Part shown: piece after piece, positions 1-8,471 of the stretch
Layout: every line of letters starts with the position of its first letter
Position numbering within the stretch: position 1 is the stretch's first letter
Assembly (NCBI RefSeq): GCF_918741275.1
Contig: NZ_CAKKNA010000016.1
Span: 1 to 64,000 of the forward strand
Source of the DNA: Bacillus sp. CECT 9360
GTDB taxonomy: Bacteria > Bacillota > Bacilli > Bacillales > DSM-1321
Direction: 5' to 3'
DNA length: 64,000 nt
Program-made: the position numbers and the translations under genes
The notes under the pieces: model-generated
Database searches by the model: none
What the model was told of the DNA's origin: nothing
What the model saw: only the letters and a program-made list of their open reading frames with translations

Positions 1-49
1 CACGCCGCCAGCGTTCGTCCTGAGCCAGGATCAAACTCTCCGAAGAATG
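1..49 (-). rRNA. rrs: 16S rRNA, 5' end only (partial)
   Basis: The reverse complement contains the universal 16S start AGAGTTTGATCCTGGCTCAG followed by GACGAACGCTGGCGGCG. The gene runs off the left edge of the window, so only the first ~49 bases are present. The mature 5' end is placed by analogy to Bacillus 16S and may be off by a few bases. It lies downstream of the tRNA cluster on the same strand. Confidence 0.95.
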
Positions 50-65
50 TTTGACTTGCTCACTT

Positions 66-126
66 GCACATGGATGTGCTGGCATCGACGTTGTCACAGG
101 ACGTGACGAACTTAGTCGATGTTCCT
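66..126. repeat. Palindromic repeat in the 16S leader, second copy at 21681
   Basis: This segment can fold on itself: CATCGAC (around 83) pairs with GTCGATG (around 115), with a nested TCAC/GTGA. A clearly related copy lies at 21681-21744 in a protein-gene intergenic region. Both share GGATGTG, TCGACG, GGACGTG and CTTAGTCGA in the same order. In the rRNA leader it could form part of the pre-16S processing stalk, but that is inference. Confidence 0.7.
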
Positions 127-181
127 TAGCTGCTTTTTTAAAGTGTGTGCTCACTTAAAATTAACGTTGGCGCTTTGTTTT

Positions 182-200
182 GTTCAGTTTTCAAAGAGCA
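182..200 (-). promoter_or_regulatory. boxA-like antitermination element of the rRNA leader
   Basis: On the minus strand this reads TGCTCTTTGAAAACTGAAC, the form typical of the boxA region in Bacillus rRNA leaders. It lies between tRNA-Gly and the 16S start. It suggests the tRNA genes and the rRNA operon share a transcript that is protected from premature termination. Confidence 0.65.
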
Positions 201-206
201 ATATGT

Positions 207-280
207 TGGAGCGGGTGATGAGAATCGAACTCACGACATCAGCTTGGAAGGCTGAGGTTTTACCATTAAACTACACCCGC
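207..280 (-). tRNA. tRNA-Gly (TCC)
   Basis: A complete 74-base cloverleaf on the minus strand with encoded CCA. The acceptor arms GCGGGTG/CACCCGC pair, and the anticodon loop is CTTCCAA between TCAGC and GCTGA. It is the last tRNA before the 16S gene. Confidence 0.96.
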
Positions 281-316
281 ATTAAAAAAAAGAATAATAT
301 GAAGCTTTTCAAGAGA

Positions 317-393
317 TGGTCGGGAAGACAGGATTCGAACCTGCGACCCCTTGGTCCCAAACCAAGTGCTCTACCAAGCTGAGCTACTTCCCG
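317..393 (-). tRNA. tRNA-Pro (TGG)
   Basis: 77 bases on the minus strand with encoded CCA. The anticodon stem CTTGG/CCAAG encloses the loop TTTGGGA, giving anticodon TGG. The acceptor is CGGGAAG/CTTCCCG. Confidence 0.96.
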
Positions 394-399
394 TATATT

Positions 400-476
<77 letters not shown>

Positions 477-491
477 ATATCATCTTTTTAG

Positions 492-574
<83 letters not shown>

Positions 575-630
575 GAAAGCGACAATTACCATTATATCTA
601 TTTACTCTCTTAAAATCAACAGGGAATAAA

Positions 631-715
631 TGGTGCGGGTGAAGGGACTTGAACCCCCACGCCTTGCGGCGCCAGATCCTAAGTCTGGTGCGTCTGCCAA
701 TTCCGCCACACCCGC
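631..715 (-). tRNA. tRNA-Leu (TAG)
   Basis: 85-base class II tRNA on the minus strand with encoded CCA. The anticodon loop is CTTAGGA between CCAGA and TCTGG. Confidence 0.96.
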
Positions 716-728
716 ATACAAATATAAA

Positions 729-804
729 TGGTGAGCCATGAAGGACTCGAACCTTCGACCCTCTGATTAAAAGTCAGATGCTCTACCAACTGAGCTAATG
801 GCTC
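729..804 (-). tRNA. tRNA-Lys (TTT)
   Basis: 76 bases on the minus strand with encoded CCA. The anticodon loop is CTTTTAA within CTGA/TCAG stems. Acceptor GAGCCAT/ATGGCTC. Confidence 0.96.
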
Positions 805-809
805 ACATA

Positions 810-884
810 TGGCTGGGCTAGCTGGATTCGAACCAACGCATGACGGAGTCAAAGTCCGTTGCCTTACCGCTTGGCTATAGCCCA
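810..884 (-). tRNA. tRNA-Gln (TTG)
   Basis: 75 bases on the minus strand with encoded CCA. The anticodon loop is CTTTGAC within CGGA/TCCG stems, giving TTG. Acceptor TGGGCTA/TAGCCCA. Confidence 0.96.
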
Positions 885-960
885 TCATTTCGCTTAACAC
901 AGAAATAGATTATAACACTGATGACATCTTCTGCGCAAGCATTTTATCATATTAATTAAA

Positions 961-1036
961 TGGCGGTCCCGACGGGAATCGAACCCGCGATCTCCTGCGT
1001 GACAGGCAGGCATGTTAACCGCTACACCACGGGACC
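961..1036 (-). tRNA. tRNA-Asp (GTC)
   Basis: 76 bases on the minus strand with encoded CCA. The anticodon loop is CTGTCAC between CCTGC and GCAGG. Acceptor GGTCCCG/CGGGACC. Confidence 0.96.
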
Positions 1037-1101
1037 TTTTAAAGTATACCTAGTGAAGCACCTTGATAGTTTAAACTTTCAAGGTGCTTCCGCTTAACAA
1101 G

Positions 1102-1173
1102 TGACCCCTACGGGATTCGAACCCGTGTTACCGCCGTGAAAGGGCGGTGTCTTAACCGCTTGACCAAGGGGCC
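1102..1173 (-). tRNA. tRNA-Glu (TTC), no encoded CCA
   Basis: 72 bases on the minus strand. The anticodon loop is CTTTCAC between CCGCC and GGCGG. The discriminator A is followed by CTT, so CCA is not encoded. Acceptor GGCCCCT/AGGGGTC pairs with one G-U. Confidence 0.95.
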
Positions 1174-1202
1174 ATATTATAATAAACAATCGATAAACTG
1201 AC

Positions 1203-1283
1203 TGGCGAGAAGGAGGGATTTGAACCCTCGCGCCGCTTACGCGACCTACACCCTTAGCAGGGGCGCCTCTTCAGTACTTCCCT
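1203..1283 (-). pseudogene. degenerate tRNA-Ser (GCT)
   Basis: The anticodon arm, long variable arm, T arm and CCA all match a Bacillus tRNA-Ser(GCT). However, the 5' part lacks about nine bases that normally lie between GTACT and GAAGAGGCG. This removes most of the D arm, including the G18-G19 pair. The acceptor arm also has one base fewer (CTTCTC then GCCA) and the 5' strand reads GGGAAG, so only six pairs with one wobble form. At ~81 bases it is ~10 shorter than normal. I read it as non-functional; a sequencing error would have to cause two separate losses. Confidence 0.75.
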
Positions 1284-1290
1284 AAAAAAA

Positions 1291-1365
1291 TGGCTCCGCA
1301 GGTAGGACTCGAACCTACGACCGTTCGGTTAACAGCCGAATGCTCTACCACTGAGCTACTGCGGA
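1291..1365 (-). tRNA. tRNA-Asn (GTT)
   Basis: 75 bases on the minus strand with encoded CCA. The anticodon loop is CTGTTAA between TTCGG and CCGAA. It is the first tRNA of the cluster in the direction of transcription. Confidence 0.96.
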
Positions 1366-1532
1366 ATAATTATTATTGGTTCCTAAAACTACTCTTAACT
1401 AGCTGAATGAACTGTCCCCAAAACCGCATTGCAACAATGCTACGGTTATTTTGTCGACATTTATGATTATAGTCAGCTTACCATGTAAAGTCAAGGTACT
1501 TCTGATAAATTCTTTTCATAACATATAATCCG

Positions 1533-2003
1533 TTATTTCACCCTGATTTCCTCTACTAACTTAAGCTTACCTTTGCATTTTCCACAAACATAACGGTCTA
1601 TATTAATTCTTCTTTTCCGCTCAAACATTTGGCCGCACTCAATGCATTGATATCGGCAGATCTTATTGTTTTTTCTTTTAACTCTTTCAGAAAGCGGGGT
1701 ACAGAATCTAGGGGCACCGACCATCTTTAAAAGCTTTCTGAAATCTGCATCTCTATGCTGATAACCCTGCTTTTCCAGATGAAGATGGTAATGGCATAGC
1801 TCGTGCTTAATAATGCCGATAAGCTCATCCATTCCTCGTTCTTCATAATATTTTTTATTGATTTCAATGTTATGGGAGTGAAGCAGGTAACGGCCGCCAG
1901 TAGTTCGAAGACGCGGGTTAAAAGTAGCTTTGTGATTGAACTTTTTTGAAAAATACTTCAATGATGTGTCTTCCACTAGTAGCTGAAGCTCGCTATCATC
2001 CAT
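1533..2003 (-). CDS. ydcK: SprT-like zinc metalloprotease-family protein (YdcK)
   Basis: A 156-residue SprT-family protein. It has the zinc motif HELCH (HExxH) near residue 70, and a C-terminal zinc ribbon with CIECG and CGKC Cys pairs. The cellular substrate is not known in bacteria. I chose the ATG at 2003 because a good ribosome site (GAAGGTGATT) sits just upstream. An upstream in-frame ATG at 2030 would add nine residues but lacks such a site. Divergent from cmpA, as in B. subtilis where ydcK, cmpA and tex are neighbours. Confidence 0.85.
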   Translation of the reverse strand: MDDSELQLLVEDTSLKYFSKKFNHKATFNPRLRTTGGRYLLHSHNIEINKKYYEERGMDELIGIIKHELCHYHLHLEKQGYQHRDADFRKLLKMVGAPRFCTPLSERVKRKNNKICRYQCIECGQMFERKRRINIDRYVCGKCKGKLKLVEEIRVK

Positions 2004-2085
2004 GTTAATCACCTTCTGTTTTTGTAACATGACAACCCATTATAACATATAAATAACTAAACTTCGGGAATCTAGGGAGGTAGCT

Positions 2086-2205
2086 ATGCCTAAGTGGTTT
2101 CAGAATCAAATGATGAGAGCCTTTTTGGAGAAAGACCGTTATCAGGTTAAAATGCTTAATCAATGTTGGTTTTTTTATATAAAAAAGGGAAGCTTGGATT
2201 TATAA
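2086..2205 (+). CDS. cmpA: CmpA, cortex morphogenetic protein (39 aa)
   Basis: A 39-residue protein beginning MPKWFQNQM and containing LNQCWFFY, which matches my memory of B. subtilis CmpA. The ribosome site AGGGAGGT lies 5 bases before the ATG. In B. subtilis CmpA is a small SpoIVA-associated adaptor for ClpXP that gates coat and cortex assembly during sporulation. The position between ydcK and tex, convergent with tex, is the same as in B. subtilis. The C-terminus here (IKKGSLDL) differs from what I recall. Confidence 0.88.
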   Translation: MPKWFQNQMMRAFLEKDRYQVKMLNQCWFFYIKKGSLDL

Positions 2206-2214
2206 GCGTCCCCA

Positions 2215-2252
2215 TAAAAACACCCTCCTTACGTAGCGATAGGAAGGTGTTC
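2215..2252. terminator. bidirectional terminator between cmpA and tex
   Basis: AACACCCTCCTT and AGGAAGGTGTT form a stem with a ~10-base loop. An A run precedes it and a T-rich stretch follows, so it can serve both convergent genes. Confidence 0.75.
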
Positions 2253-2265
2253 TTTCAATTATTTG

Positions 2266-4449
2266 TTAGATTTGTTTTTCGGGAGGGAGCATGGTTAAGG
2301 ATACTCTTTGTTTTTGACTATCGATTTGTTCTACCCAGACCGTCACGACATCGCCTACTGAAACAATATCAAGCGGATGCTTTACATAACGAGTACTGAG
2401 CTTGGAGATGTGCACAAGCCCATCCTGTTTAACGCCGATGTCTACAAAAGCCCCGAAATCGACTACATTTCTTACTGTTCCCTGAAGCTCCATACCCGTT
2501 TTCAAGTCTTCTAATTTCAGAACATCTTGCTTTAATAACGGCTTAGGAAGTTCCTCGCGCGGATCCCTGCCTGGTTTCATTAAGGCATCAATGATATCTT
2601 TTAATGTTATTTCACCCAGGTCCAGTTCTTTAGAAAGTTCTGTTATATTTACATTTTGCAGTTCTTTATTGAGCGCTTCACTGCCAAGATTATGTGACGA
2701 ATGTCCTATCTTTTTTAACAGTTTCGTTACCGCTGCGTAATTTTCAGGGTGTATGGATGTTTGGTCTAACGGTTCTTCGCCGTCAACAACCCGTAGAAAC
2801 CCGATACATTGCTCATAAGTCTTCGCTCCTAATCTCGGAATTCCCTTTAGATTTTTCCGACTTATGAATTTCCCTTCTTCGTCCCGCTTCTTAATGATAT
2901 TCTGCGCAACCGCCTTGGATAAACCAGCCACATACTGGAGCAACGACACCGATGCCGTATTAACGTTGACTCCAACCTTATTCACAGCTGTTTCAACAAC
3001 GAATGTAAGTGATTCTGATAATTTTTTTTGCGAGACATCATGCTGATATTGGCCGACACCGACTGATTTAGGATCAATTTTGACCAGCTCCGCCAGTGGA
3101 TCTTGAAGGCGTCTGCCAATTGATACTGCGCTTCTTTCCTCTACCTGATAATTCGGGAACTCTTCACGGGCAATATCAGAGGCTGAGTAAACGCTCGCAC
3201 CTGCTTCATTAACAATGATATAAAATATCGAAGCATCCAGCTGCTTCAGCGTCTCTGCTACAAACTGTTCGGTTTCCCGGGATGCCGTACCGTTTCCTAT
3301 CGCCACTACCTCTACAGCGTGCTCCCGAAGTAAAGCGATCATCTTCTCGCGGGCAGCTTCCTTTTTAGCGACAGGAGGGTGTGGGTAGATGACACTTATG
3401 TTCAATACCTTGCCTGTCTCGTCAACAACCGCAAGCTTGCAGCCCGTTCGGTAAGCCGGATCCACCGCAAGGACTACTTTCCCTTTTAGCGGAGGTTGAA
3501 GCAGCAAGTTTCGCAAATTCTCGGAAAAGATATGTATGGCTTGATCTTCCGCTTTTTCCGTCAGTTCCTTTCGTATTTCCCTCTCAATTGAAGGCATAAT
3601 CAAACGTTTAAAACTGTCTTCTATTGCTTCATTGACAGCCTGAGCAACTGAAGAAGATGAGTTTTTAATAATCTTCTTCTCAAGATAGGCCAAAATGATC
3701 TCTGCATTTGGCATGATCGTTAAGCGCAGCACTTCTTCTTTTTCTCCACGGTTCAAGGCCAAAACACGATGAGGAACAATTTTTTGGACAGGCTCTTCAT
3801 ATTCATAATACATTTCAAAAATGTTCTTCTCGTCCTTCTCTTTATCCTTGACGACTGAAATGACTTGACCTTTTTTAAAAACTTCGGCTCGAATCCACTT
3901 TCGAAGGGCTGCGTCGTCGGAAATTTGCTCTGCAATGATATCCTTCGCACCGGCGAGAGCATCCTCCGCTGTTAAGACTTCTTTATCCTCGGAAATAAAT
4001 TCATTGGCCTTTTTTTCTAAGCTTTCTTGCAAAGGGAAAAGCATCATCCATTCTGCCAGCGCCTCAAGGCCTTTTTCTTTCGCAACCGTGGCCTTTGTTC
4101 TTCTTTTTTGTTTATAGGGACGATATAGATCTTCTATTTCTTGCAGCTTTTCGGCTTTTTCAATCTGGCCCTTCAATTCGGGCGTCATTTTCCCCTGCTC
4201 TTCAATCAGGCGAATTACTTCCTCTTTACGATTGCCGAGGCTCTCCAGGTAATTCCACCTGTCCATGATCGACCTGATCTGCACTTCATCCAGCGAACCC
4301 GTTAACTCTTTTCGGTAACGCGCGATAAAAGGAACGGTGTTGCCATCCTGAAGCAACTTAACTACATTCTGTACCTGATTTTTCTTAATCGACAATTCCT
4401 CAGAAACTGTATCTACAAGCATCTTTACCTTATCTTCGACAGCTATCAA
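2266..4449 (-). CDS. tex: Tex family transcription accessory protein / S1 RNA-binding
   Basis: A 727-residue Tex protein. Visible domains in order: helical N-terminal region, a YqgF/RNase H-like fold with DPAYRTGCKLAVVD near 330, helix-hairpin-helix segments around 490-560 (VNTASVSLLQYVAGL), and a C-terminal S1 domain around 650-720 (GTVRNVVDFGAFVDIG). Tex binds nucleic acid and affects transcription and RNA turnover. The start is TTG at 4449, after GGGGGAAATAAC; no better ATG exists nearby. It follows rsbX after a 360-base gap, as in B. subtilis (ydcI). Confidence 0.93.
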   Translation of the reverse strand: MIAVEDKVKMLVDTVSEELSIKKNQVQNVVKLLQDGNTVPFIARYRKELTGSLDEVQIRSIMDRWNYLESLGNRKEEVIRLIEEQGKMTPELKGQIEKAEKLQEIEDLYRPYKQKRRTKATVAKEKGLEALAEWMMLFPLQESLEKKANEFISEDKEVLTAEDALAGAKDIIAEQISDDAALRKWIRAEVFKKGQVISVVKDKEKDEKNIFEMYYEYEEPVQKIVPHRVLALNRGEKEEVLRLTIMPNAEIILAYLEKKIIKNSSSSVAQAVNEAIEDSFKRLIMPSIEREIRKELTEKAEDQAIHIFSENLRNLLLQPPLKGKVVLAVDPAYRTGCKLAVVDETGKVLNISVIYPHPPVAKKEAAREKMIALLREHAVEVVAIGNGTASRETEQFVAETLKQLDASIFYIIVNEAGASVYSASDIAREEFPNYQVEERSAVSIGRRLQDPLAELVKIDPKSVGVGQYQHDVSQKKLSESLTFVVETAVNKVGVNVNTASVSLLQYVAGLSKAVAQNIIKKRDEEGKFISRKNLKGIPRLGAKTYEQCIGFLRVVDGEEPLDQTSIHPENYAAVTKLLKKIGHSSHNLGSEALNKELQNVNITELSKELDLGEITLKDIIDALMKPGRDPREELPKPLLKQDVLKLEDLKTGMELQGTVRNVVDFGAFVDIGVKQDGLVHISKLSTRYVKHPLDIVSVGDVVTVWVEQIDSQKQRVSLTMLPPEKQI

Positions 4450-4590
4450 GTTATTTCCCCCAGTAAATATTCTTCATGTATACAGTCTACCAAAATCTCC
4501 AAAAGGAAGCGAACACATGCAGTTGTAAAATCTAAAGAAAACGCGCCGATTGGTGAACCTTTTAAGAGGGGAGATTAGGCGTAGTTATAA

Positions 4591-4746
4591 GAAAAGCGGA
4601 AGCGCCCTGTATAAGGAACATAGTCTAAGACCGCCACATCATTATGCCTTACGGATGCCAGCCCCTTTTAAAAAGGAAGAACGACTAAGACCGCCACGTC
4701 CTTATGTCTTCGTCGGCGCAAGTCACATCCTTGTACGTCGAAGCTA
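4591..4746. repeat. interspersed intergenic repeat (AAAAGCGGAAGCGCC type), copy 1
   Basis: The 364-base gap between tex and rsbX holds this repeat and no credible gene. It starts GAAAAGCGGAAGCGCCCTGT and contains two near-copies of CTAAGACCGCCAC. A shorter related copy lies at 13365-13450 and shares the same start plus GAAGAACGACTAAGA and TTATGTCTTCGTCG. Such repeats are scattered in Bacillus genomes; function unknown. Confidence 0.7.
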
Positions 4747-4792
4747 GACATCAATACATCTTGAAAATTTTATATTTTCTTATCTGTAAACA

Positions 4793-4830
4793 AAAAAGCT
4801 CACTTTCCATGTTTTATGAAAGTAAGCTTC
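4793..4830 (-). terminator. terminator of the rsb-sigB operon
   Basis: On the minus strand AAGCTTACTTTC and GAAAGTGAGCTT pair around a short loop and are followed by TTTTTTG. The stem overlaps the last codons of rsbX. Confidence 0.85.
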
Positions 4831-5422
4831 CTAATATAAAAGTAGTATCATCAGAGTGAAGGGTATTATTTTCTAAAATAACCCTAGCTTTTTGCTCAAG
4901 AGAACCATACTTTTTTAATATCGATTTTGCGCCTTGAATCTGCAGTCCATCTGAATGAAGGATAAACTTCGCGTTTGGCTCGTACTTAAATCTCTGGGTT
5001 TGATACTTTTGGTTCCTGCCTGATAAATAACCGGTTACCGGCAACGGATATACGAGCTTGTCGGACTCGGGATTATAGAGAAAGAACCGAATATTCCCTA
5101 CTGAGCTGTACACGAACTCCTTCGTATCATAATAGAGCTTTAAAACGGATACCGCTGCTCCTCTTTTATTGATGAGAACATTATTGGCTAGGGTCATTAA
5201 AGATTCTACAGCTTCATTATGATTATTTTTCACAATTTCCGTTACCGCTGAAGAGGAATCGTAAGCGAATTGACCGCTTCCTAAACCATCTGCCAGTACA
5301 CAAAGAAAATAATCATTTGTATTTATAAAGAAATAATCGTCTCCGCAATACGGCATTCCATTTTTTGAAGATTGAGAAGCCAAGAACTCAATTTCTTCAT
5401 TTCTTATCACTTCTTTAATCAT
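4814..5422 (-). CDS. rsbX: RsbX, PP2C-type phosphatase, negative regulator of SigB
   Basis: A 202-residue PP2C-fold Ser/Thr phosphatase. Metal-site signatures are GDDYFF near 27, ADGLGSG near 45 and SDDTTF close to the end. In B. subtilis RsbX resets the stressosome by dephosphorylating RsbS and RsbR. It is the last gene of the operon and its ATG touches the sigB stop codon, so it is translationally coupled to sigB. Confidence 0.93.
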   Translation of the reverse strand: MIKEVIRNEEIEFLASQSSKNGMPYCGDDYFFINTNDYFLCVLADGLGSGQFAYDSSSAVTEIVKNNHNEAVESLMTLANNVLINKRGAAVSVLKLYYDTKEFVYSSVGNIRFFLYNPESDKLVYPLPVTGYLSGRNQKYQTQRFKYEPNAKFILHSDGLQIQGAKSILKKYGSLEQKARVILENNTLHSDDTTFILGSLLS

Positions 5423-6210
5423 TATACGAACTCCGAGTTGGCTTCCGCATTGATTGCTTCCTGCAGCTTTTTGATTGCCCTGCGTTGAAGTCGGGACACA
5501 TGCATCTGGGAAATCTCAAGACGGTCGCCGGCTTCCTTCTGGCTTAAATTTTCAAGGTACGTATATTGGATAATTTTCTTTTCTCTATCACTCAACACAT
5601 GCAATACTTTTTCTAAAACGAGACGCTGATTCACTTTTTCATAGCCATCATCGACATTGCCGAATACATCAAGCAAAGTGACCGTGCCGCCGTCCGAATC
5701 CGCTTCAATGGAATGGTCGACAGATAAAGCCTGATAGCTTTTCCCCATTTCCATCGCTTCCAGAATTTCTTCTTCCGCCACTTCTAGATGCTCAGCGATT
5801 TCATCAATTCTTGGGGAACGATGGAGGACGGTGGTGAGTTCTTCAACAGTTGCTTTGATTTTGGGGCCCAGTTCCTTGATTCTCCTCGGAACATGGACAC
5901 TCCAAGTTTTATCTCTTAAAAATCTTTTGATTTCACCGATAATGGTTGGAACCGCAAATGCTTCAAAGCTTTTCCCAAAGGACTCATCATATCTGCGGAT
6001 AGCACCCAAAAGACCAATCATTCCTACCTGAACGATGTCTTCTTGATAGGATCTGCCTTTAGAGTATTTTCTTGAAATGGTTTCGACTAAACTTTTATAA
6101 TGAAGGACTAGTTGACTTTGAGCTTCCTGATCCTCGTGAAGCTGATAGGCTTTTATCCATTCGTTTACTTTATCTCTCGTTGCTTGGTTAGGTTGAGAGT
6201 GTTTTTGCAT
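5422..6210 (-). CDS. sigB: RNA polymerase sigma factor SigB
   Basis: A 262-residue sigma-70 family protein of the SigB/SigF/SigG group. Region 2 lies around 70-110 (AFAVPTIIGEIKRFLRD) and the region 4 helix-turn-helix lies in the last 50 residues (LSQKEAGDRLEISQMHVSRL). It directs the general stress regulon. The start overlaps rsbW by 23 bases, after GTGGAGATGG. Likely targets in this window have SigB-type promoters at 41610 and 52737. Confidence 0.97.
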   Translation of the reverse strand: MQKHSQPNQATRDKVNEWIKAYQLHEDQEAQSQLVLHYKSLVETISRKYSKGRSYQEDIVQVGMIGLLGAIRRYDESFGKSFEAFAVPTIIGEIKRFLRDKTWSVHVPRRIKELGPKIKATVEELTTVLHRSPRIDEIAEHLEVAEEEILEAMEMGKSYQALSVDHSIEADSDGGTVTLLDVFGNVDDGYEKVNQRLVLEKVLHVLSDREKKIIQYTYLENLSQKEAGDRLEISQMHVSRLQRRAIKKLQEAINAEANSEFV

Positions 6211-6658
6211 CCATCTCCACCTGCTCTCCCTCTAGAAACTTAGTCATAAACACCGTAACCCCTTCATGTTCGTGAATTTTCACTTCATCCATTAGGGTTT
6301 CGATTAGGTAAAGGCCCAAGCCACCTTCTCTCAGGAATTCGACATTTTGGCCGTTATCATAAGGCCCCAGACCTTGTCTTACATCATCGAAATTACAGCT
6401 CTTTCCGCTATCTGACACCATGACCTCGAGACGGTCAGGATATAGGCCAAAACCAATCTTCACTTCGCCCTCACTGCCTTTATAAGCGTGCTGTACCGCG
6501 TTTGTACAAGCCTCGCTAGTCGCAATTTTCAAATCTTCTATTTCATCATAGGAGAAGCCCATGCGGCTTGCGATACCGGATAGCGTTAAACGAATCACTC
6601 CAATAAAATCGGGCTTAGCTGGTATATTCATTTCGATGTAATCGTATGCTTCACTCAT
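6188..6658 (-). CDS. rsbW: RsbW, anti-sigma-B factor and RsbV kinase
   Basis: A 156-residue GHKL-type kinase/anti-sigma factor. The N box is SEACTNAVQHAY (about 48-59), the G1 box includes VSDSGKS, and the G2 box is GGLGLYLIETLMDEV near 120. RsbW holds SigB inactive or phosphorylates RsbV depending on partner state. The start overlaps rsbV by 4 bases (ATGA). Confidence 0.96.
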   Translation of the reverse strand: MSEAYDYIEMNIPAKPDFIGVIRLTLSGIASRMGFSYDEIEDLKIATSEACTNAVQHAYKGSEGEVKIGFGLYPDRLEVMVSDSGKSCNFDDVRQGLGPYDNGQNVEFLREGGLGLYLIETLMDEVKIHEHEGVTVFMTKFLEGEQVEMDAKTLST

Positions 6659-6987
6659 TCTAACCCACCCTCTGCATCACTTTTAATATCGATAATATCG
6701 GCAAGACCGGTTATATCAAATAAGCGGCGCAAGCGTTCTGACAAACCTACGAGCTTAAATTCGCCATTATGCGCACGTACGCTTTTGAACAGGCCTACAA
6801 ACACGCCGAGGCCTGTGCTATCCATATATGAAACTTCCGCAAGGTTCACGACCATGGAGATGTTCTCCTGCTCAGATAAAGGAAATAATGTCTCACGGAG
6901 CTTTGGTGCCGTGAATGCATCAATCTCACCCTTAACTTCTACTTCTACTTTTGAATTTATATCTTGTACATCAATCGTAATATTCAT
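6655..6987 (-). CDS. rsbV: RsbV, anti-anti-sigma factor
   Basis: A 110-residue STAS-domain protein. The phosphorylated serine is in YMDSTGLG (S57 here). Unphosphorylated RsbV binds RsbW and releases SigB. Preceded by a SigB-type promoter at 7026-7050, which should give autocatalytic expression of rsbV-rsbW-sigB-rsbX. Ribosome site AGAGGGTGGGT upstream of the ATG. Confidence 0.96.
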   Translation of the reverse strand: MNITIDVQDINSKVEVEVKGEIDAFTAPKLRETLFPLSEQENISMVVNLAEVSYMDSTGLGVFVGLFKSVRAHNGEFKLVGLSERLRRLFDITGLADIIDIKSDAEGGLE

Positions 6988-7025
6988 TTAATTGACCCAC
7001 CCTCTTCTTTCAATTCCAATTATAT

Positions 7026-7050
7026 TTACCCAGATTACGCAGCATCAAAC
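7026..7050 (-). promoter_or_regulatory. SigB-dependent promoter of rsbV
   Basis: On the minus strand GTTTGA (7050-7045) is followed after 13 bases by GGGTAA (7031-7026). This fits the SigB consensus GTTTAA-N13-15-GGGTAT. It overlaps the stop codon of rsbU, where B. subtilis has its known internal SigB promoter. Confidence 0.85.
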
Positions 7051-8055
7051 GTTTCTTTTTAAAATGATTAATGTAAAATCATCCCGCAATTGGAAATGCT
7101 GAAGCTTTTCAAGTTGTTTATAAATATTATTTACTATTTCCTGCGCATTTAAGTGGATATTTTTTTGTATATATTCAATGAGAGTTTCCCGCTCGATGAA
7201 TCCTTCGCTTGTCCTGCACTCCGTCACTCCGTCGGATAAAAGAATGATCATATCCCCAAGTTCAACAGCTTTCTCGTATTCTTGGTACTTTGTTTTCTTA
7301 TCGACTCCAAGAAGCAAGCCTTTTGCATTCAAGTCTTTAAATTCACCCGTTTTCGCCTCATAATAAAATCCTGGCTCGTGTCCGGCCGACGCATATGAGA
7401 AGATCTGGTTATGAGGATTATAAAGACCGTAAAACATCGTGATGAACATGCTTGGATCAACATTGTGCTCAACAACCCTGTTTAGGCTCTCGAGAACAAT
7501 GCTTGGCTGGTGGCGATGATCCGGCAGGCTGTCCATTGCGTATTTGATCATGGACATGCAGAGTGCGGCGGGGATTCCCTTGCCGATAACGTCCGCAATG
7601 CCGACTCCCATACATTCGCTTTCATCTTGCACGAAGTGATAGTAGTCGCCGTTCATTTGCCTAGCCGGAACACTGATTGCACCAATTTCAAGGCCTTCAA
7701 CATCCGGAATCTCGGTTTCTAAAAGAGTATGCTGAACATTGGCGGCTATTTCAATTTCTGACTTAAGCTCTTGCTGCTGATGCCGCAAACTCTGATGCTC
7801 CCTGTAGGCATTTCCATATCCCATCATGATTTCAAGAAGAAAATCAAAGGAGTGGAACACCTTGTCAGGTGTGTCCGGACATATTTCCATCAAGATGCTT
7901 TTATGCAAACTAATAATCTCTTCTGGAGAGATTTTATATTGTATTGTCTTTCTGCTGATTTTTTGTCCCTGGTACAACGCTTGCTCCGTCTGATCTTTCA
8001 AATACGTAGAGAGAGCCTCACGGTACCTTTCTTCCATGTCCTCTCTAATCTCCAT
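7045..8055 (-). CDS. rsbU: RsbU, PP2C phosphatase activating SigB (environmental branch)
   Basis: A 336-residue protein. The N-terminal ~110 residues form the helical RsbT-binding domain, and a PP2C/SpoIIE phosphatase domain follows (NGDYYHFVQD near 145, IGKGIPAAL near 168, LSDGVTE near 285). It dephosphorylates RsbV when bound by RsbT. I use the ATG at 8055, which has GGGGGAGACGGA upstream. An upstream in-frame ATG at 8079 is less likely. Confidence 0.94.
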   Translation of the reverse strand: MEIREDMEERYREALSTYLKDQTEQALYQGQKISRKTIQYKISPEEIISLHKSILMEICPDTPDKVFHSFDFLLEIMMGYGNAYREHQSLRHQQQELKSEIEIAANVQHTLLETEIPDVEGLEIGAISVPARQMNGDYYHFVQDESECMGVGIADVIGKGIPAALCMSMIKYAMDSLPDHRHQPSIVLESLNRVVEHNVDPSMFITMFYGLYNPHNQIFSYASAGHEPGFYYEAKTGEFKDLNAKGLLLGVDKKTKYQEYEKAVELGDMIILLSDGVTECRTSEGFIERETLIEYIQKNIHLNAQEIVNNIYKQLEKLQHFQLRDDFTLIILKRNV

Positions 8056-8066
8056 TCCGTCTCCCC

Positions 8067-8468
8067 CTAACGGAGCCATTTCGTGGCGTATATCTTTGTA
8101 CCTTTCCCAACCATAGAATCTATATCGAAGTCGTCCATCAACCGTTTTACACCGGGCAGGCCGGCTCCTAAGCCTCCGGAGGTTGTATATCCGTCTTCCA
8201 TTACTCTTCTTATGTCCTGTATGCCGGGACCTTCATCGGTTGCGATAATCTTCAACCCTGACTTCCCGCCTTCAAAAACCTTTTCTATGGCAACTGTTCC
8301 CTGTCCGGCATATAAATATATGTTTCTTGCCAGCTCACTAATTGCCGTCGTAATCCTCGCCTGGTCCACGGTGCCAAATCCCAGTTCTTTGGCAACGTTG
8401 CGGCCAAGCTGGCGGGCAGCTACGATATCCCATTCATTAATAATCTTCACGAAGGATTGATACTCCAT
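8067..8468 (-). CDS. rsbT: RsbT, switch-protein kinase of the stressosome
   Basis: A 133-residue GHKL kinase similar to RsbW. ATP-site motifs: ELARNIYLYAG near 47, ATDEGPGI near 77 and GGLGAGLPGVKRLMDDF near 97. It phosphorylates RsbS and RsbR, then leaves the stressosome to activate RsbU. 3 bases separate it from rsbS. Confidence 0.95.
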   Translation of the reverse strand: MEYQSFVKIINEWDIVAARQLGRNVAKELGFGTVDQARITTAISELARNIYLYAGQGTVAIEKVFEGGKSGLKIIATDEGPGIQDIRRVMEDGYTTSGGLGAGLPGVKRLMDDFDIDSMVGKGTKIYATKWLR

Positions 8469-8471
8469 ATA

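Noticed and set aside
4550-4747. 65-codon plus frame in the tex-rsbX gap
   Set aside because: It follows an interspersed repeat that occurs again at 13365 and has no ribosome site.
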